A stretch of 64,000 nucleotides of DNA. It comes from Butyricicoccus sp. Lineage in GTDB: Bacteria; Bacillota; Clostridia; Oscillospirales; Butyricicoccaceae. Both the position numbers and the translations under genes were made by a program. Of this stretch, positions 17,635 through 25,397 are shown piece by piece. A model generated the notes under the pieces. It saw only the letters and a program-made list of their open reading frames with translations, was not told the origin of the DNA and did not search any database. Each line of letters begins with the position of its first letter. The first letter of the stretch is position 1. The DNA lies in assembly GCA_017886875.1 (NCBI GenBank), contig JAGHIZ010000024.1:33076-97075 (forward strand), in the 5' to 3' direction.

Positions 17635-17727
17635 ATGTTGCAATTAAAAGAGATATTTCGGGTCGTTGGTGTGTTGGTTGATTTGATAATCGAGGTGGTT
17701 GAAAGCTCTAGCAAAAAGGGCAAGTAA
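17635..17727 (+). CDS. Small 30-residue peptide gene
   Basis: Short open frame with a strong AAGGAG site at 17621-17626, nine bases after which an ATG begins. The product is MLQLKEIFRVVGVLVDLIIE followed by VVESSSKKGK: an amphipathic/hydrophobic helix and a basic tail. It is the last frame of the amidoligase operon, right before a strong terminator, so it is very likely translated. Candidate roles are substrate of the upstream amidoligase/amidotransferase pair, a small membrane peptide, or a toxin-like peptide. The sequence does not decide between these. Confidence 0.6.
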   Translation: MLQLKEIFRVVGVLVDLIIEVVESSSKKGK

Positions 17728-17735
17728 TTGTTAAA

Positions 17736-17773
17736 GCCGTCTGGAAAATACACCATTCCAGACGGCAATATTT
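17736..17773 (+). terminator. Terminator of the amidoligase operon
   Basis: Stem of 11 bases GCCGTCTGGAA (17736-17746) / TTCCAGACGGC (17756-17766), then AATATTTTAG. It separates this operon from the convergent orphan gene and could stop transcription from both sides. Confidence 0.8.
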
Positions 17774-19518
17774 TAGATTTTATCCAAATCAGGAATTAAC
17801 CATAAGCAATCACTAAATTTAACTATTGCAGAAAAAATTTTTGAATACATTTGTATACCTGCTATTTCAACATACTGCCTAACTATTTCATCTTCTATAA
17901 TATCTTTTGCATATTTAAGACTCTTAAACTTTGTTTTTCCATTAATATTTTTACTGTATATGGATATAGCATGTGATTTTAACTTTTCATCAGCATTAAA
18001 ATTCTTTATTATCTCTTTTAGTACATCCGGATTTTTTTCAATTTGTTCAATTATAAGCCTTTTAACTTTTAGTGTATCACCAACAATATCAATAGAATTT
18101 GAAATTCTATGTTTGTCTGACGGTCTAAATTCATACATATGTATCATATTTTTAGACCATGCTTCTTTCAAACAAATATCAAACAAGCCATATAAACTCT
18201 TACATTTATTTTCATCATTATTCCAACCAGATACTGGAGTATAACCAGTCAAAAGCCAGAAAAATTCTGTGCTTAGTTCCCAATAATCTGGTGCATATTC
18301 CTGTAGCAAATTTTTCTTAATAATATTATATTCTTTAGGACTATACTTATCCTTGTTGTATGGTATTAAAGCATATTTGTTGCAAAGTTCTTCTGCACAT
18401 AGTGTTATATCGAAAATTTGATCTATAAATTCTTTAGAATACAGTAGCCTTAATGCTTTAAAAATGCCTTTTGTTTTAATATCATTTGTAAAATCAGATG
18501 CTTGTGCTTCAAACACAATTCTAAAAGCGTTTAATATTTCTCCAATTTTGAATTTGCCAATTTTATATTCAAATTCCATCAATTCCTTTTGCATATCTGG
18601 GGCAATAAAACTTGCATAACAAATATTAAGCATTTTTTCCATATCATAATCACTTATTTGTATATTATGATTATTTTTTAAAATTTCCAATATGTAGTGA
18701 GGAGAAAAATAAAAATAATTTTCTTCATATAACCCTACTTCACTTGTCGCATTTAAGATAGCATCCATCATTCTATAATTGCTATAAATCGAATTTTTAT
18801 CTTTTTTAAGCTTGCTTTTATTTCTCTTTATGCTTTTATAAAATTTTTCTAAACTGAACTCTTTATCTCGATAACATGTTAGTGCCAAAAAAATATATAA
18901 CGGTATTACTAGCTTTAAAAAATGTTCATCTCCTATTCTATTAAATCCGCTTTTTATATTACTCATTTGATTTTCATTGCAAATACCCTCTTTGCTCAAA
19001 CTCTTCAATATTATTTTTATAGCATTTGAAATTTCGTTTTCTTTATTGCCAGTAATTTCAAATCTTACTTTATTATAGATATGACTATGAAGTTTTTTAC
19101 GTATTCTAAACAGCTCTAACATAGAAACATATCTCATATGAATAGCATTTCCAAATGATTTATAGCTCTTCTCTGTACTTTGCCAGTTGTCAAAATCAGG
19201 AATTTCCAAAACTTTTCCAGTATCATCAAAAAGTAACCCAGTATCTCCAACTGTATATGAGAGCAACTGCATTAAATCTTGGACTTTTTCTATTGGCTCA
19301 ATACCACAGGTTTTTGTTTCTTTCCATATTTTGCCTTGATTGTTATCAATTTCATGCTCTAATAAATCACAACAATCCCATATTATAGTGAACCTATTAG
19401 TACAATCTACATTATACTTGGCACAAGTTTCAATAACCCCTTTTTTGAATAATAATAATTCTCGTTCTTTTTCTTCTGAGTACTTTAATTTTTCAAATGA
19501 TGGTACTGGATCAAACAT
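17773..19518 (-). CDS. Large unknown protein, AT-rich orphan cargo gene
   Basis: Not recognised. 581 residues, predicted soluble and mostly helical, rich in Lys, Ile, Asn and Phe, with no signal peptide, membrane segment or obvious nucleotide-binding motif. Visible landmarks are an N-terminal FEKLKYSEEKERELLLFKK helix and a segment MRYVSMLELFRIRKKLHSH near residues 128-146 that resembles a HEPN-like RxxxxH arrangement (Arg141 to His146), but this is weak. The gene is the only one on the minus strand in the 14.8-22.8 kb block and is visibly more AT-rich than its neighbours, suggesting separate acquisition. A ribosome site AAGGAG precedes the ATG at 19518. Confidence 0.55.
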   Translation of the reverse strand: MFDPVPSFEKLKYSEEKERELLLFKKGVIETCAKYNVDCTNRFTIIWDCCDLLEHEIDNNQGKIWKETKTCGIEPIEKVQDLMQLLSYTVGDTGLLFDDTGKVLEIPDFDNWQSTEKSYKSFGNAIHMRYVSMLELFRIRKKLHSHIYNKVRFEITGNKENEISNAIKIILKSLSKEGICNENQMSNIKSGFNRIGDEHFLKLVIPLYIFLALTCYRDKEFSLEKFYKSIKRNKSKLKKDKNSIYSNYRMMDAILNATSEVGLYEENYFYFSPHYILEILKNNHNIQISDYDMEKMLNICYASFIAPDMQKELMEFEYKIGKFKIGEILNAFRIVFEAQASDFTNDIKTKGIFKALRLLYSKEFIDQIFDITLCAEELCNKYALIPYNKDKYSPKEYNIIKKNLLQEYAPDYWELSTEFFWLLTGYTPVSGWNNDENKCKSLYGLFDICLKEAWSKNMIHMYEFRPSDKHRISNSIDIVGDTLKVKRLIIEQIEKNPDVLKEIIKNFNADEKLKSHAISIYSKNINGKTKFKSLKYAKDIIEDEIVRQYVEIAGIQMYSKIFSAIVKFSDCLWLIPDLDKI

Positions 19519-19634
19519 ATCTATCGCTCCTTTTTAAAAAATTTTTCTGAAAAATGATCAATTTTTGAAAGTATGATTCAATACGATTTTGCTCTACAAT
19601 ATTCTTAAACACTTTATAAAGGAGCTGACCTAAA

Positions 19635-21239
19635 ATGAGAAAATTTACACAAAACCGACCAGAACAGTTTCTTAAATCTTGCCGTTCATCACTTGTAAAT
19701 TCGTTATCTGGCAACCTTATGGAAAAAGTAATAGAAGTTCATACTTCCTCACCGCCTTATAAGCTGACTTCAATAGCAGAAAAACGCCTTTGTGCCTCTG
19801 ATGATTATTCACTCTGTGATGATACGGTTTATAATGTGTACGGCGACTCGGTAAATGCAATTGCTGTATGGGCTGGAATAATATGTGCTCACATTAGAGG
19901 TAAGCCTCATCGGTATAAGATTCTTGTTGTGTTTTACAACAGAAAGCACCATATATTCGCCATACCGATAAATATGGTGGATAAATCGTTTAAGCTCCCT
20001 GGGTTAGATTTTTCAAACGAAGAAATGGCACTTCTCATAGCCATGGCGAACGATATTAGTCACCCTAACGAGAATATTGAGGTTCACACTAAGGTAAAGC
20101 ACCCCGCTAAGCAGCACATAACTTATCAGACGAGCCGATTCAATCACGCTCGTAATAATAAAGCTTTTTTAGAAATGCTTATCGATGAACCGCATATACT
20201 TGAATGTTTACTACCTGCTCTAGATGTACAGTTGAGGTCTTTCAAACGCTTTAAAGATGCACCATGTGGTGTATATAATTTTACATCAGGCTCCAGTGAT
20301 ATTCAAGATATTGACCAGCTCAAGAGCATTTTAACTGCCGCCAACTTTGCTTACTCCGACAATTATGCAAACGCTAAACCGGCTGAGTTTAAAGTAAAAG
20401 ACGAAAGCGATTTGAACGTATTTAACAGATATTCAGACAGAATAATTCTGACTCAGGTTGGCAACTCATCAGCCATAACTGATAAACTCCTTGAGGTTGT
20501 TGGTGAAAGAGAAATTCAACGCAAATTTTGCAGTAATTTACCGGATCGACTTGAAACCGTACCAATTCTACTCGGCAAAAGGTTACTGCCAAGCGATTAT
20601 GTTTATAACATCGAAATAGCCAGTGTTATAAATCCGCTTGAATATCATGAATTGGATTTAATCAGAGCTACTTGCAAGTCCGTTCTTAACAGAGAAATCG
20701 CTCAAAAAGTGTATGATAACTGGAGGTATATTATGAGTTATGAGTACTCATACAACACCTCTACTTTTACCGCTTGGACTGATACTATAAAACGAACGGT
20801 TCTCCATTCCATAGCCGGTCAAGATAAGGAGCTTTTGGAGCTTGCCGATGATATTATCGGCAACATTAAAACCCAAAGAAGAGCTGAAGAAGAAAAGAGA
20901 ACTGAGCTGATACAAAAGGCAATCGATAAGATAAAAGACTATGAGAGTTTTAAAGATAAAATCATAGACCGCCCTAAAACCAAAGCAATTGCCAATGACA
21001 AGCTCAGCGATGAAGCTTATGCATTTTGGTTTACACCTCAAAAGGGTGCAGACCAAGGGCAAAAGTTTTTAGCATTTAATAAAATATCTCTCTTACGTTT
21101 GTTAAGGTCAATAGGTGTTGATGAAGCCTTATACGAGATATTTCTGGAAAAGGCTGAAACAGCAGGTCTTTTACAGGATAAAAACAGGTCTATATCCCTA
21201 TCGGGCGAGACTTTTAATGCTATAACTTTTTGCACCTAA
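19635..21239 (+). CDS. Unknown protein paired with a RecQ-like helicase
   Basis: Not recognised. 534 residues, soluble. Visible: a mixed alpha/beta N-terminal half (YRILVVF-type YKILVVFYNRKHHIFAIPIN near 112-131), a basic coiled helix rich in Arg/Glu (residues about 410-440, TQRRAEEEKRTELIQKAI), and a C-terminal region FWFTPQKGADQG...SISLSGETFNAITF that looks like a winged helix of the type ending replication or primase proteins of mobile elements (inference). AAGGAG site upstream. The RecQ-like gene begins 57 bases downstream on the same strand, so the pair likely forms one functional unit. Confidence 0.55.
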   Translation: MRKFTQNRPEQFLKSCRSSLVNSLSGNLMEKVIEVHTSSPPYKLTSIAEKRLCASDDYSLCDDTVYNVYGDSVNAIAVWAGIICAHIRGKPHRYKILVVFYNRKHHIFAIPINMVDKSFKLPGLDFSNEEMALLIAMANDISHPNENIEVHTKVKHPAKQHITYQTSRFNHARNNKAFLEMLIDEPHILECLLPALDVQLRSFKRFKDAPCGVYNFTSGSSDIQDIDQLKSILTAANFAYSDNYANAKPAEFKVKDESDLNVFNRYSDRIILTQVGNSSAITDKLLEVVGEREIQRKFCSNLPDRLETVPILLGKRLLPSDYVYNIEIASVINPLEYHELDLIRATCKSVLNREIAQKVYDNWRYIMSYEYSYNTSTFTAWTDTIKRTVLHSIAGQDKELLELADDIIGNIKTQRRAEEEKRTELIQKAIDKIKDYESFKDKIIDRPKTKAIANDKLSDEAYAFWFTPQKGADQGQKFLAFNKISLLRLLRSIGVDEALYEIFLEKAETAGLLQDKNRSISLSGETFNAITFCT

Positions 21240-21296
21240 AAACGGCTTAATTTTGAAGTTTTTAAGTTTTAACGTTTTTTAGGAGTTGATGAATGT

Positions 21297-22550
21297 ATGA
21301 ATATTAATAGTATAGCCACCGAAAATGTTTTGGCTAAACTTAGTGTTTCAAAACTTCGCCCACAACAAGAGCAGGTTCTCCCTGATATCCTGTCAGGCAA
21401 AGACGTCACGGTTGTGATGCCTACGGGCGGAGGCAAATCCTTGCTTTACCAAGCACCCGCTATAATGGATAATGACAACGGTCTAACCGTTGTCATATCC
21501 CCCTTAAAGTCGCTGCAAAAAGACCAGATAAACCACCTCAAACAAAAGGGGATTAAAGCTGAGCTTCTAAACAGCACACTTAGCTCAAGCGAGCATAGCA
21601 AGGTTTTGCACGATATGTGTGAAAGCGGCGGCTTGCTTTATCTAGCACCTGAGCAGCTGCTGCGTGATGATGTGGCTAACGCTTTAAAGGCTTCCAACCT
21701 TAAGCGAGTGGTTATTGATGAAGCTCATATTCTAGTTGAAGTTAAAGACGATTTCCGTAAGGCATACGGTGAGATTGGCAAGTTTATTTCCAGCTTGCAA
21801 GATCGCCCACAAGTTATTGCTCTAACCGCAACAGCTACTAAAGAAAATATAAGTGAGATAAAAAATTCGCTTAATATTGAGGAGTGTAATGACTTCCGTT
21901 TTCCTGTGCGACGTGAAAATCTAGAGCTTTACATAAAGCGTATAGACAGTAACAAAAAGGGCAAGAAATCAAAAAAGCGTTTGAAAACCGTTCGATTTGA
22001 TATGGTTGAAAATGCCGTTTCAGAGCTTAAAGACGGTTCTGCAATAGTATTTTGCACAACAGTTAAAATGACCAAGCAGCTTTATAAGTTTTTAGATGCT
22101 CATGGCTATAAGGTCGGCAAATACCACGGCAAGATGAAAAATGACAAACGTGAAAAGGCTCAACAGGATTTTATATCCGGCAAGACAAAGATTATGGTCG
22201 CAACCAATGCCTTTGGCTTAGGCATAGACAAGCCCGATATAAGGCTTGTAGTACACGCAAGTTTACCTCTTTCTATGGACGGATATATTCAGGAAATTGG
22301 ACGTGCTGGACGTGACGGTGAAAAATCAAAATGTGTTCTTATATACGCAGATAGTGACTTTTTTCAGAATGAACGCATACTCAAAAGCGGAGATGAGCAG
22401 TCTGTAAAGCGAAAACTTAAAGGTCTGGCACATCTTAAAAAGTTTGTGAATACTCAAAAATGCCTCTGGCGTTTTATCGAAAAATACTTTGGTGAGTCTA
22501 AAAAGGATAGCTGCAAGAAATGCTGCAACTGTCGTTTGAAGAAATTATAA
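21297..22550 (+). CDS. RecQ-like ATP-dependent DNA helicase (short form)
   Basis: 417 residues: an SF2 helicase core with Walker A TGGGKS at 43-48, DEAH at 141-144, TATAT after the DEAH box and motif VI QEIGRAGRDG. It ends in a cysteine cluster (SCKKCCNC), together with an upstream Cys near 391, matching the RecQ zinc-binding subdomain. The winged-helix and HRDC domains of chromosomal RecQ (about 600 residues) are missing, so this is a mobile-element variant rather than the housekeeping enzyme. RecQ enzymes unwind 3' to 5'. Its partner is probably the 534-residue protein upstream; replication, recombination or defence are all possible. Confidence 0.85.
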   Translation: MNINSIATENVLAKLSVSKLRPQQEQVLPDILSGKDVTVVMPTGGGKSLLYQAPAIMDNDNGLTVVISPLKSLQKDQINHLKQKGIKAELLNSTLSSSEHSKVLHDMCESGGLLYLAPEQLLRDDVANALKASNLKRVVIDEAHILVEVKDDFRKAYGEIGKFISSLQDRPQVIALTATATKENISEIKNSLNIEECNDFRFPVRRENLELYIKRIDSNKKGKKSKKRLKTVRFDMVENAVSELKDGSAIVFCTTVKMTKQLYKFLDAHGYKVGKYHGKMKNDKREKAQQDFISGKTKIMVATNAFGLGIDKPDIRLVVHASLPLSMDGYIQEIGRAGRDGEKSKCVLIYADSDFFQNERILKSGDEQSVKRKLKGLAHLKKFVNTQKCLWRFIEKYFGESKKDSCKKCCNCRLKKL

Positions 22551-22579
22551 ATTTACACATTTTTAAGGAGGAAACTATT

Positions 22580-22837
22580 ATGTTAAACAACACTTTTAAG
22601 GAACTACCTGATATGCTCAGTGCAAAGGACCTATTAGAGGTTTTGCCTATGTCCCGTAGCGGTATTTACAAGATGCTAAATACCCCAGGGTTTCCAGTCA
22701 TTAAAATTGGAAAACGAAAGCTGATACCTAAACACGAGTTTTTGGTTTGGCTGTCAGAGAATATCGACCCTAGTTACCGAGCTTTTTGCCTATCAGCACA
22801 GGCTGAGAACGGCACTCAGAGCAATCTGAAAAGCTAA
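22580..22837 (+). CDS. xis: Excisionase-like helix-turn-helix protein
   Basis: 85 residues starting after an AAGGAGGAAAC site (an upstream in-frame codon at 22520 overlaps the helicase gene and is rejected). The sequence ELPDMLSAKDLLEVLPMSRSGIYKML with PVIKIGKRKLIPKHEF is the MerR-like HTH_17 fold of excisionases. These small proteins bend DNA at attachment sites and bias a tyrosine integrase toward excision. Its position beside the integrase supports that role, but such proteins can also be plain regulators. Confidence 0.75.
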   Translation: MLNNTFKELPDMLSAKDLLEVLPMSRSGIYKMLNTPGFPVIKIGKRKLIPKHEFLVWLSENIDPSYRAFCLSAQAENGTQSNLKS

Positions 22838-22862
22838 ACTTTAGCACCTCTTACTTAACCGA

Positions 22863-22888
22863 AAAGACCGCCATGCATGGCGGTCTTT
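22863..22888. terminator. Bidirectional terminator between excisionase and integrase genes
   Basis: Perfect palindrome AAAGACCGCCATG / CATGGCGGTCTTT (22863-22875 and 22876-22888) between convergent genes, with T-rich sequence after it on the plus strand (TTTCATTTTG). It can serve both directions. Confidence 0.8.
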
Positions 22889-22919
22889 CATTTTGTATTC
22901 TATTTTTCAATCTAAATAT

Positions 22920-24296
22920 TTATTTTTTAATCTTTTCTGCAATTTCTGTACACTCTTCCAGTGTTTTATTAAATGCTCTAGTGCCAAATGACTGTTTGAA
23001 TGTATCATAAATAAGCTTACCCAGCTCATCAGCTGTTATATTTACATTTATTTGACTGTTTATATCTTTAATTTCAAGAGCATAGTCCGAGCAGTCCATA
23101 GGATTCCAAGCGTTTATTTGCTCTTCCACAGACTTTTTTAAATCTTCAAGTGATACCCCGCTTGCTTTTATCATAGCTTCATCTATAATATTTGCTACGC
23201 CTTCAACCGCTTGAGCGTGTGTACTATCTAATAGATGCGTATATATCTTCTGTGTAGTAGCGGGAGTTGAATGACCCATCGCCTTGCCTATATTATAAGA
23301 TGTTATACCAGCCATATTGGAAAGTGAAGCAAATGTGTGTCTAAGCTCATGTAAAACAATTTTAGGCAGCTCATTCTCTTCGATAAATTTTGCAAATAGC
23401 TCTGATAGATAATTAGCCCTATATGGCTTACCGTTTTCCATTACTACAACATAATCACTGTCATAATATTGATTTAAGATTTTAGTTTTTGTTTGCTCTT
23501 GTGCTTGCTTTTCATTTAAAAGCAAGGTATATAACGCCTGTGGCAAATGCAAAGTTCTAACCGATGATTCGGTTTTTGTGTCTTTTACAACTTCTTTATT
23601 GCCCGCCTGTGTTCTGGTTTCATGTATGCTGATTGTACGATTATCAAAGTCTATATCTTGCCATTTTAAACCGCAAAGCTCGCCACGTCTCAAACCCAAA
23701 TACAGACAGATATTTATAGGCAGCTCCAAACGTGAACCCTTAGCCGCTGAAAGCAGTTTAGCTGCTTGTTCTGGTGTATAATATTCGGCTTCTCTACGTT
23801 TCTTTTTTGGCGGTGAAACAAACTTAGCTGGATTTTTATTTATACGTTCAAATCTTTCGGCTGCATTTAAAATATTGGTTATCAGGTTGTGATGTTTTAT
23901 AACCGTTGCCGCTGACAACCCCTCCTCATTTAAAAGCCATGTATAATATTCCTGTATATTATTTTGCGAAAGCTGTTGCAACTTATATTTGCCAAGCCTT
24001 GGCTCTAAATAGTTTTTAATAATGCTCTTATATCCATAAGCAGTGGTTTCGGCTATCTGCTGAGATATAATATTATTAAACCAGTATTCTATCCACTCGG
24101 CAAATGTTTCTTTACTAGGAAGCACACTGTTCCCTGCATCTACTTGAGACTTGTGTTTATTAAGTGCACGAACCGCCTCAGATTTAGTATTATAAGTTTC
24201 TTGCTTGCGGATACGTTTTCCGTTTACGTCCTTTCCGTAATCAAGTCTAAGGGCATATTTACCGTTTGGCTTTTTAGTGATTGTACCATATGCCAT
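22920..24296 (-). CDS. int: Tyrosine-recombinase integrase of an integrative element
   Basis: 458 residues with the three-part layout of Tn916/lambda-type integrases: an N-terminal arm-binding domain (about 1-50, GTITKKPNGKYALRLDYG), a SAM-like core-binding domain (about 60-160) and a catalytic domain. The catalytic residues are Arg203 (GLRRGEL), His316 and Arg319 (HELRH), His342 (GHS) and Tyr352 (IYTHL). A C-terminal extension of about 90 residues is unusual but helical. It is divergent from nothing and faces the tmRNA gene, whose 3' end is a preferred attachment site; the element should have inserted there. A consensus promoter is visible upstream. Confidence 0.93.
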   Translation of the reverse strand: MAYGTITKKPNGKYALRLDYGKDVNGKRIRKQETYNTKSEAVRALNKHKSQVDAGNSVLPSKETFAEWIEYWFNNIISQQIAETTAYGYKSIIKNYLEPRLGKYKLQQLSQNNIQEYYTWLLNEEGLSAATVIKHHNLITNILNAAERFERINKNPAKFVSPPKKKRREAEYYTPEQAAKLLSAAKGSRLELPINICLYLGLRRGELCGLKWQDIDFDNRTISIHETRTQAGNKEVVKDTKTESSVRTLHLPQALYTLLLNEKQAQEQTKTKILNQYYDSDYVVVMENGKPYRANYLSELFAKFIEENELPKIVLHELRHTFASLSNMAGITSYNIGKAMGHSTPATTQKIYTHLLDSTHAQAVEGVANIIDEAMIKASGVSLEDLKKSVEEQINAWNPMDCSDYALEIKDINSQINVNITADELGKLIYDTFKQSFGTRAFNKTLEECTEIAEKIKK

Positions 24297-24319
24297 ATAT
24301 CTTCACCTCGTTTAGGGTT

Positions 24320-24348
24320 AGTATACATGGTCACTTTTCATCTGTCAA
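24320..24348 (-). promoter_or_regulatory. Integrase promoter
   Basis: On the minus strand TTGACA (24348-24343), a 17-base spacer and TATACT (24325-24320): a near-perfect vegetative promoter 24 bases upstream of the integrase ATG. Repeated CACTTTT motifs and a GGTCA/TGACC inverted pair (24329-24333 and 24360-24364) overlap it and may be operator or integrase-arm sites. Confidence 0.8.
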
Positions 24349-24406
24349 TGTCCACTTTTTGACCACCTATTTTTCTAAAAAGTTGCAAAAATAATATAAA
24401 AACAAC

Positions 24407-24434
24407 AAAACCGACAGCCTAAGCCATCGGTTTT
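24407..24434 (-). terminator. tmRNA terminator
   Basis: Stem AAAACCGA (24407-24414) / TCGGTTTT (24427-24434), just beyond the tmRNA 3' end; on the minus strand it is followed by GTTGTTTTTA. Confidence 0.7.
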
Positions 24435-24444
24435 ATTTTGAAAT

Positions 24445-24798
24445 TGGTGGAGACGAGGGGAGTTGAACCCCTGTCCGAAAGCATATTCACAGGAACCTCT
24501 ACGGGCGTAGTTTATCTTTTATCATTCCCTCCACAATTCGCCGACAAACAGGCTAATTGCTTTAGTAGAGTCATAATACATCACAAACGCAACTCTTTGC
24601 TTATGACGTTCACCACAAAATCGACGCCCTAATCCTAAGCCGTGGTACTCTTAGGTAGGACGGACCAGCCTAATTAGGCAGCCTGTAAAGAATAATTGTT
24701 GTTGTTTAATTTATAAACATTTGAGGCTTTTAAGGAAGCGTCCTCACTTCCGCCCGCTATTCCTGCTTCAACACCCCCGTCGAAGCCAGTACGTCCCC
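24445..24798 (-). ncRNA. ssrA: Transfer-messenger RNA (tmRNA)
   Basis: 354 bases. The 5' end GGGGACG pairs with CGTCTCC before the encoded 3' ACCA, and GGGGTTCAACTCCCC forms the T arm. The conserved 5' domain with CTTCGACGGGGGTG is present. It rescues ribosomes stalled on broken mRNA by adding a degradation tag. The tag frame ends in codons reading NNNNYSLQAA (24706-24677) with TAA at 24676-24674; the codon before is TTA rather than the usual GCA or GCC, so the exact resume codon is uncertain. smpB lies 10 bases upstream on the same strand. The 3' end is the apparent integration site of the element at lower coordinates. Confidence 0.93.
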
Positions 24799-24808
24799 AT
24801 AATTTATT

Positions 24809-25279
24809 TTAATCACGTTGACGATTTTTCATTGCACGGTCGATTTCACGTTTAGCATCACGTTTTGCCATACTATCACGCTTATCATGCAATTTTTTAC
24901 CCTTACAAAGTCCTATTTCAACTTTAACGTGACTATTTCTAAAATAAACGCTGAGTGGTACTACAGAATAACCATCTTGTTTAGTTTTGCCAAAAAGTCT
25001 TAAAATTTCTTTTTTATGCATTAGTAGTTTACGAACACGCAAAGGGTCTTTATTAAATATATTACCCTTTTCATATGGGCTTATATGCATACCACGCACA
25101 AAAATTTCGCCATCTTTAAAAGTACAATATGAGTCTTTTAAATTGACTTGACCTTGACGAATAGATTTAACTTCTGTACCTGCAAGTTCTATACCTGCCT
25201 CAATTTTTTCTTCTATGAAATAGTCATGCCATGCTTTTTTATTGGCAGTGACTTGTTTTGTGCCTGCTTTATTTGCCAT
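24809..25279 (-). CDS. smpB: SsrA-binding protein SmpB
   Basis: 156 residues. Binds tmRNA and mimics a tRNA anticodon arm during ribosome rescue. The conserved pattern is present: [26 protein letters not shown], the [14 protein letters not shown] strand, and a C-terminal tail rich in Lys/Arg ([20 protein letters not shown]) that occupies the empty mRNA channel. AAGGAG upstream of the ATG. Directly upstream of ssrA, as in many Firmicutes. Confidence 0.96.
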   Translation of the reverse strand: MANKAGTKQVTANKKAWHDYFIEEKIEAGIELAGTEVKSIRQGQVNLKDSYCTFKDGEIFVRGMHISPYEKGNIFNKDPLRVRKLLMHKKEILRLFGKTKQDGYSVVPLSVYFRNSHVKVEIGLCKGKKLHDKRDSMAKRDAKREIDRAMKNRQRD

Positions 25280-25318
25280 GACAAACTCCTTTCACAAAAG
25301 CACTAAAATATCTTGTAT

Positions 25319-25347
25319 ATGATATCATATTTTTTATTATAAGTAAA
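25319..25347 (-). promoter_or_regulatory. smpB promoter
   Basis: Minus-strand TTTACT (25347-25342), 17-base spacer, TATCAT (25324-25319), about 40 bases upstream of the smpB start. Confidence 0.6.
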
Positions 25348-25397
25348 GTCTTTTTTTAGAGGAATTATCGACATAGACGCCAATAAATCCCCAAATA

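Noticed and set aside
24445..24800. tRNA-Ala-like ends suggesting a tRNA gene
   Set aside because: The acceptor and T arm belong to the tmRNA; the two halves are about 300 bases apart with the tag frame between them.
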